From Bryopsis sp. KO-2023 (Eukaryota; Chlorophyta; Ulvophyceae; Bryopsidales; Bryopsidaceae), in NCBI GenBank assembly GCA_030272585.1, contig BSYQ01000006.1, positions 5,791,001 to 5,855,000 of the forward strand: a stretch of 64,000 nucleotides of DNA, written 5' to 3'. This document shows positions 58,899-64,000 of this stretch, piece by piece. The notes under the pieces were generated by a model, which did not search any database, was not told the DNA's origin, and was given only the letters and a program-made list of their open reading frames with translations. Position 1 is the first letter of the stretch. Each line of letters begins with the position of its first letter. Position numbers and translations under genes: made by a program.

Positions 58899-61056
58899 TC
58901 ATACAATGAAGAGAGGTCTGTTTTCCCACCCAAATTCGGCTTTGTTTTCATCATAAAGGCGCCGGAGCTCTTCTTGAACTCGGAGGTGCAGTTCATCCAC
59001 TGCTTTGGGGAAAGAGGGGTCATCTGGCTTGACGGCTGTTTTGACCTTCACAGCCCTTCCTGCGACCATGTAAATGGGGTGGCGTTTTGGAATCGGCAGG
59101 CCCCACCTGAGCATTTGATGAAAACACAAGATTTAAAGAAGAAAAAATTCAAAGAAAAATTTTCCAAATGATCAGCAAGGCAAGAGTGAATGTTTTTAAT
59201 GTATGAAGAAACTGGGCCCATATATAGAGAGAGAGAGATAGATAGATTAATGACCTGACCTTTGTTAGAGAAGCTTTAGGTTAGATTATTGCAACCAAAA
59301 TCCCCCTCCCCCCCCCCCCCCCCCCCAAATCGAAAGAAAAAAACATAAATAAACAACTAAATTCTATCGACTGTAAAAAAATTAAATCATTTAAATCAAT
59401 TTTGAAAAGAAAAAGTGGATCCTACAAATATTAAACAAACAATTATCCTCACCCCAGGAAATAAAAAACCTAAAATAATTCAACACCGGATTTGTGTAAG
59501 CCAAAACGAAACGAAAAAAAATTAATTAAAAAAAGAAGAAAAAGAACAACTGACCTGCCAATGAGCATGCCAAAGCTCATCCTCATTTTTCTGCAGAGCT
59601 CCATGAAGGATTGTGGCCCGATGGAAAGGACCCGGCTGTTTCCAAAATGATAAACTGGAACTATGTCTACTCCATTCTGCAGCGCCATCTTGATGAATCC
59701 TTTTCGAGAGGCCAGCAACACCTTTGAAAAAAAACAAAAACAAAAACGTAATGCAGTTGCTCATTTTATGTTTTTTGTTTAATTTCGCTCGTAAAATACT
59801 ATCGCTATATTGCTGGAAAAAAAAAACGCGATAGGAAAAGAACAGAAAAAATGCACATCCAAGCTTTCAAACCTGTGTCTATAACATTCTAAGTATGTTT
59901 TATTTTTTTAATAGGGACTTGTCCAATTTGCTGAACGAAGCAAGTGCACCAAAAACTTCATTCCAAACATTCAACCCCCCCCCCCCCCCTCCTCACCTGC
60001 TCCTTGTCTTTATATTGCATGAACATTTCAGCAATGCCCCCCACCACCACCGCCACATCTCCTTTGTTGACCAAGGATTGAAAAGTTTGCCTATCGGCTG
60101 GCTGGCTCCCCATCCAGGTCATTGCATGCTTAAGGCCAGGAATTCTGAACAGAACGGAGGCAGCCACGGAGTATATTTTTCGTCCAGGAAACATTTTAGG
60201 AATGAGGGTGCCAGCCAGCAATGGCCCCATTGGATATGTCCCATGTGGAAATTCAGCAAAAATTACTTTTCGATTGAAGTCCAGTTGCTGCAAAAGGGCA
60301 AATGCAAACTTCATCCTCACACCATTTCCCCCAAAAAAAACCACAGAAAAAGAGGAAAGAAAAAGTTAAAAGGGAACCAATTCGACAGAATCATAACTGA
60401 ACTGAGGACGACTTTCTTCCTGCAGATATGAAAACCATCTTAATTGCACATGTAAAAAAATATAATTCTGTATAATCGACTCCAGGCATTTACTGGCTGT
60501 TGTGATTGGCATCAAAATTATTATTAAAATTCTTGTTTCAGGAACTGGTATTTGTTTCGTTTTATTCACATTCTATGTGTGTCCGCCTCTGCGCTTTACA
60601 GAAATATATTCCATGATTGATCGAACAAATATTGAGTGGTAAGCATCCACACTATAAATCCTCTTCCCAAAAGAAACCCTTTAAAAGGTAGATGTTTCAA
60701 AAAAATTGTATGCATTATGTAGCTTTTTTTCTGTTCACCTCTGTCATCTTGTAGGAAAAACTGAAATACTCTCGCCAGGTCCTGAACAGGTCCCAGTTGA
60801 GGAAATTGGGCCAATAAAGCTGAGCGGGCATCAGCAGCGTCGAATAAAGGACCAGGTTGACGAAGAAGATTGGGGGATACCACGCGAAAAGAAGAAGCAG
60901 GAACATGACGTAGGGCCACGCGGTGTAAACCCCCAAACTGATGATGGCGATGAACGTTTCGTACAAGGGCGGCTGGTACTTAGGGCCCGAGTTGTCTGTG
61001 TACGCTCTTTTGCCGACGACAGCGGCATCCCAGCCGGAGGGAGCCTTCCCGTTCAT
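58899..61056 (-). CDS. DGAT2/MGAT-family acyltransferase
   Basis: ER membrane enzyme family that transfers acyl-CoA to diacylglycerol, monoacylglycerol or wax alcohols, making storage lipid. Exons recognised: 61056-60739 (two hydrophobic segments, then NFLNWDLFRTWREYFSFSY), 60315-59997, 59721-59555 and 59106-58899. The last two joins are in phase. Family landmarks are FAEFPHGTYPMGP, matching the HPHG motif of animal and fungal DGAT2 rather than the EPHS of land plants; VVVGGIAEMF; ASRKGFIKMALQNGVDIVPVYHFG; and WGLPIPKRHPIYMVAG. The link between exon 1 and the FPHG exon is unresolved. A piece at about 60,424-60,370 (EESRPQFSYDSVEL) fits there, but no standard donor gives the right phase. An in-frame ATG at 61,182 could add 42 residues. 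Substrate specificity is not decidable. Confidence 0.88.
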
Positions 61057-61182
61057 CGTTTCGCTCGCTCGCGCGCTCTCGTTCTGTTGGAAAGGGAACG
61101 CGCGCTCGGTTGAAAGATCTTTTGTGACGACAGAAGTTTTCGAGCTGATTTCTGGAAGGCCAAAAGCGGGGAGAAACGGCAA

Positions 61183-62103
61183 AAAACAACGGACGAGCGC
61201 ACAAGCGTCAAGGACGCTTATCCAGGCGCATCTGTTGAATCTCTTCCTTTTCTTTTTTTTTCAAAGCTTTGGAAAAGACACCATCGCCCTTTCAAAAGCT
61301 CTTGCGCGACATCGCCCCCCCCTCACGAAAACAAAACAATAACAACATCAACAAACAGATTCCAATCGCACCAAGAGTTCCGTTCTTTGAAACGAAGCGC
61401 GCTCCTCCACGACCACTCGTGAGACTTTCGTCGGATCCAGTTTCCGAAACGCTGGGGGTGCGAGCAGCGCCGTGAAAAGTTCCGATCAAGCGTCCTCTTT
61501 TCGCGCGCAACTGGTGGTATGTTTTGAGTGGTGATTTCCAGTCCTTCGTTTGTCGTCTCATTGTTCAGCGACGTTTGGTGGGGCAAAAAAAAGTGATGGA
61601 TGGATTTTCCTTTCATTTTTTGGTTTTGGATGAACGAACTTCTCAAAGGGCTTCTCCTCCAATTCTGTTCGAATCGTTGGAAAATGGCCATTTCGCAAAT
61701 CTTCTCGTTGCAATTCAGCAAAATTATTTCGTCGGTGCAGCATGGGTGTTTCAGTTGCTATTCCGTTTCAGGTCAGTTTTTGATTTTTTTTTCCCCTCAA
61801 TCAATCAAACAAACAAACAACAAGTTACATTGTGGAGCAGAGGACCCCCCCTCTCCTCCAACCAAGCACCAGCCACTCACCCGGAAATTGATACTTGACA
61901 TGGCCAACCATAAAATCCTTTTTTGGTGTCGTTGCAAGTGGCGAATCCAGGGGTCGAGTACAGAAACTGTCAGTCTGACGTGACCACTGATTCACTCTCA
62001 TTATCAATTCTGCATTGGCCGATTTCTGTTCGGTTCCTGTAGAGCAACGCGTCGCTTTCCGAAAAAGAATCCCACACTTTTTTTTCTCCCCAGCTCGCTC
62101 ACT
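61183..62103. other. Divergent intergenic region
   Basis: CpG-rich near 61,200-61,530, upstream of the acyltransferase gene (-), and again just before the S1-domain gene (+). Open frames on both strands show no family resemblance. Confidence 0.4.
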
Positions 62104-63646
62104 ATGTCGGGATTCACTTCTGCGTTCCTCAGAGGGCTGCGTTCCGCAGCAAAACGCGCGAGCTCCCTGGAAGCACAGACTTCGAGCGCGAGGTTGCACA
62201 CTCTTTCAGATGCAATCCCACAAGTGCGTGGTTGGCGCAGGATGCCAGATTTCTGGACGCAGGGTTACGAATTGGTTTCCGTCTCATAACTGGTGCACCT
62301 GTGTCGTTGCCACAGTTTCGAGCTCCAGCCAGCGCGGCGGCGGCGAAATTAGCTGGAGGAGCTACGGGTCCATTGAGGTAGGACCCATTTCGGCGAGCAT
62401 CGAAGATGTGTGCAGTCAAGGGCGGCGCGATCACAAACTCTGTTGTTCACAGAATGTGTTGGCGTTGGTCGTTTTCTGGCTGGACGGGGGGGCCAGATAT
62501 TCTATCGGCGATTCTATTTCCCTGGCTTTCGTACACCCACTTCGGGTTTGCTCAGTATCCAACAGTCGTATCTTTTGCGTTGCAGCCTGCTGTCGTTCGG
62601 CAGAGCGAGTTTGGGATCTTTGGGCCAGCTTCGATCCGCTCACAGGAGCTCTGTCGGTGGGGTGATGCCCCCTTCGAGTCAGGCCGATGAGTCGGAATTC
62701 GATATGAAGCACAATCAGATGTCGTTCGAGGATGTCGAAGTAGGAAAGGTCTACGAGGGAAGAGTGGTGAGTTTACGATCGACCTGGAAAGTCTGCCATT
62801 CGAAAAAAACTTTTCCAAATATATTCACAAGTTCAAACCCCTGAAAGAAATAAAATGAAACCTGCCCAAGGGCAAAAGCAAAATTCAATTGCACACTCTA
62901 GTTGAACCAGTTTTGGGCCAGTATTGAGGATTGAGTTTATCATGAAGGGTTGTGTTTTAAATATACAAGGTTGGTTGTTTTTTTCACTTGGTGTTGGTGG
63001 TTATATATTATTCATTCATTTTTGCTCAATCCTTCAATGTTGGATGCCATTTTCAGGTGAACCTCGCCAATTTCGGTTGTTTCGTGAATTTTGGGTGTGA
63101 GATGGACTGCCTTGTTCACATTTCACAGATGTCGGTGAGTCAAATTTGTTTGTTCAAGTTTGTTTGTCAAATTTGTCAAATTTCGCTTCAAAAAGAAGCG
63201 AGTTTGTTAGGGCCACAGATGTATGGATTTTTTTTTTTGCACCCGAGTGTAAAAGAGTGTCATCACACATTGGAAGAAACTGTTGATGTGCATTGGTTAA
63301 TTTCCATGCTGTATGACAAACAAACTAGGCTTGTTTGCTTTACTTGAGGCAAATTTGAGCCAACAACACTTCCTGCCAGCGCCATTTTGAAACAAATCCA
63401 CCTTTAAAAATGTAGAACAGTGCAGCCGTGCAGGAAGATAAGTTTGAATTTTGGCTTCAATTTTTTTTTTGATTTTTGAGGGGGGGTTGTTTTGAATTGC
63501 AGGATTCGTTCGTGAGGGATGTGGCCGATGTTGTGAGTGTGGGAACTGAGGTGCGAGTCAAAATTTTGAACAAGGATGATGACCGGCGCAGAATTAGTGG
63601 TTCTTTCAAGAGCACTGACATGGAATCCAGGGGGAGCTACTACTGA
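62104..63646 (+). CDS. Organelle-type S1 RNA-binding domain protein
   Basis: Five exons join in phase: 62104-62223, 62316-62377, 62586-62766, 63057-63134 and 63503-63646, giving 194 residues. The first 100 residues are rich in Ala, Ser and Arg with almost no acid residues early on (FLRGLRSAAKRASSLEAQ), so a mitochondrial or plastid targeting peptide is likely (inference). The C-terminal 80 residues form one S1 domain: VGKVYEGRV, then VNLANFGCFVNFGCEMDCLVHISQMS, then VGTEVRVKILNKDDDRRRISGSFK. This layout, with a single S1 domain on a transit-like leader, resembles small plant plastid S1 proteins involved in RNA binding or translation. Exons 3-5 each carry about a third of the domain. A long G-run follows the stop at 63,733. 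Confidence 0.82.
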
Positions 63647-64000
63647 AAACGTCTACTAACGAGACTTGCAAATCGATGGCAGTATTTGCACTAGATTTCT
63701 TTCTTTTCTTTTTTTTTTTTATTTGCCAGAGTGGGGGGGGGGAAGGGATTGGAGAAAAAATACACAGGGCAGGGGGGGGATAAGTGGACAGAGGAAAAAA
63801 AGAAGAAAAAAAAAGACAGGCAGCAAATGAATGCGAGTAGACTTACTTGGGGAGAATGTGAAGGGCGAGCGAAAAAGGCCGTTCTTCATCAATGGTTTTT
63901 TAAATGTTCGAATCGATAGTTAAAAGATGCACCCAACCCTGGGAGAGTTTCTGGAAATATGTGACTGTCCGAACAACCTTGGCTCAAATTCAAGACAAGG
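63647..64000. other. 3' flank of the S1-domain gene
   Basis: T-run, then G-runs (63,732 and 63,771) and purine-rich sequence in the gene's sense strand. Nothing else seen. Confidence 0.5.

Noticed and set aside
1-64000. CRISPR arrays, bacterial operons, riboswitches
   Set aside because: Gene structure is eukaryotic with spliced exons; repeats seen are microsatellites, one intronic tandem array and one LTR pair.

Overview
The window is nuclear DNA of a photosynthetic eukaryote, most likely a unicellular alga of the green lineage. Genes are split by short GT-AG introns with T-rich acceptors. Several encode proteins tied to plant-type biology: a Toc64/OM64-type receptor (dead amidase plus TPR), a hydroxyproline O-arabinosyltransferase-like enzyme (HPAT/GT95 type), a plastid-type GNAT acetyltransferase and an R2R3-MYB factor. 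General eukaryotic genes (beta-COP, ATG101, DGAT2-type acyltransferase, histidine phosphatase) fill the rest. The species cannot be named from the sequence alone. Base composition is moderate to AT-rich, with very many homopolymer runs in introns and intergenic DNA.

Layout. 0.1-3.65 kb: large uncharacterised disordered protein (-). 4.4-5.3 kb: R2R3-MYB (-). 7.0-10.2 kb: HPAT-like glycosyltransferase (+). 11.0-13.9 kb: type II membrane sulfotransferase with an exostosin-like N-terminal half (-). 16.1-19.6 kb: ATG101 (-) and a histidine phosphatase (+), divergent, 273 bp apart. 23.1-23.6 kb: last exon of a TPR protein (-). 26.1-28.5 kb: SANT/Myb-like protein (+). 29.4-30.9 kb: plastid-type GNAT (+). 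32.4-35.7 kb: coatomer beta (-). 36.0-36.5 kb: small protein, possibly mitochondrial (+). 36.7-38.7 kb: ankyrin-like protein of unknown function (+). 39.5-40.8 kb: isolated C6H2/MYND-like zinc-finger protein (+). 44.2-47.9 kb: Toc64-like (+). 52.7-54.3 kb: multi-pass membrane protein (-). 55.05-57.75 kb: an LTR element. 58.9-61.1 kb: DGAT2-type acyltransferase (-). 62.1-63.6 kb: organelle-type S1-domain protein (+).

The most striking object is the element at 55,057-57,740. It has two 515-bp LTRs that read as identical, TGTAG...CTACA ends, a 5-bp target duplication (GCATC) and a primer-site-like sequence beside the 5' LTR. Its single long ORF ends in an RRM RNA-binding domain, and there is no recognisable polymerase region. 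It looks like a young, whole, non-autonomous LTR element carrying a host-like RNA-binding protein.

A second pattern runs through the window: nearly every gene is followed, in its own sense strand, by a G-run or purine-rich tract within a few hundred bases of the stop codon. The tract switches strand with the gene.

The genes do not form one pathway. Shared themes are secretory-pathway glycosylation and sulfation (HPAT-like, sulfotransferase, COPI coat), organelle functions (Toc64-like, GNAT, S1) and lipid synthesis (DGAT2-like). Exon limits are hand-read from splice consensus and phase, so small exons may be missed.
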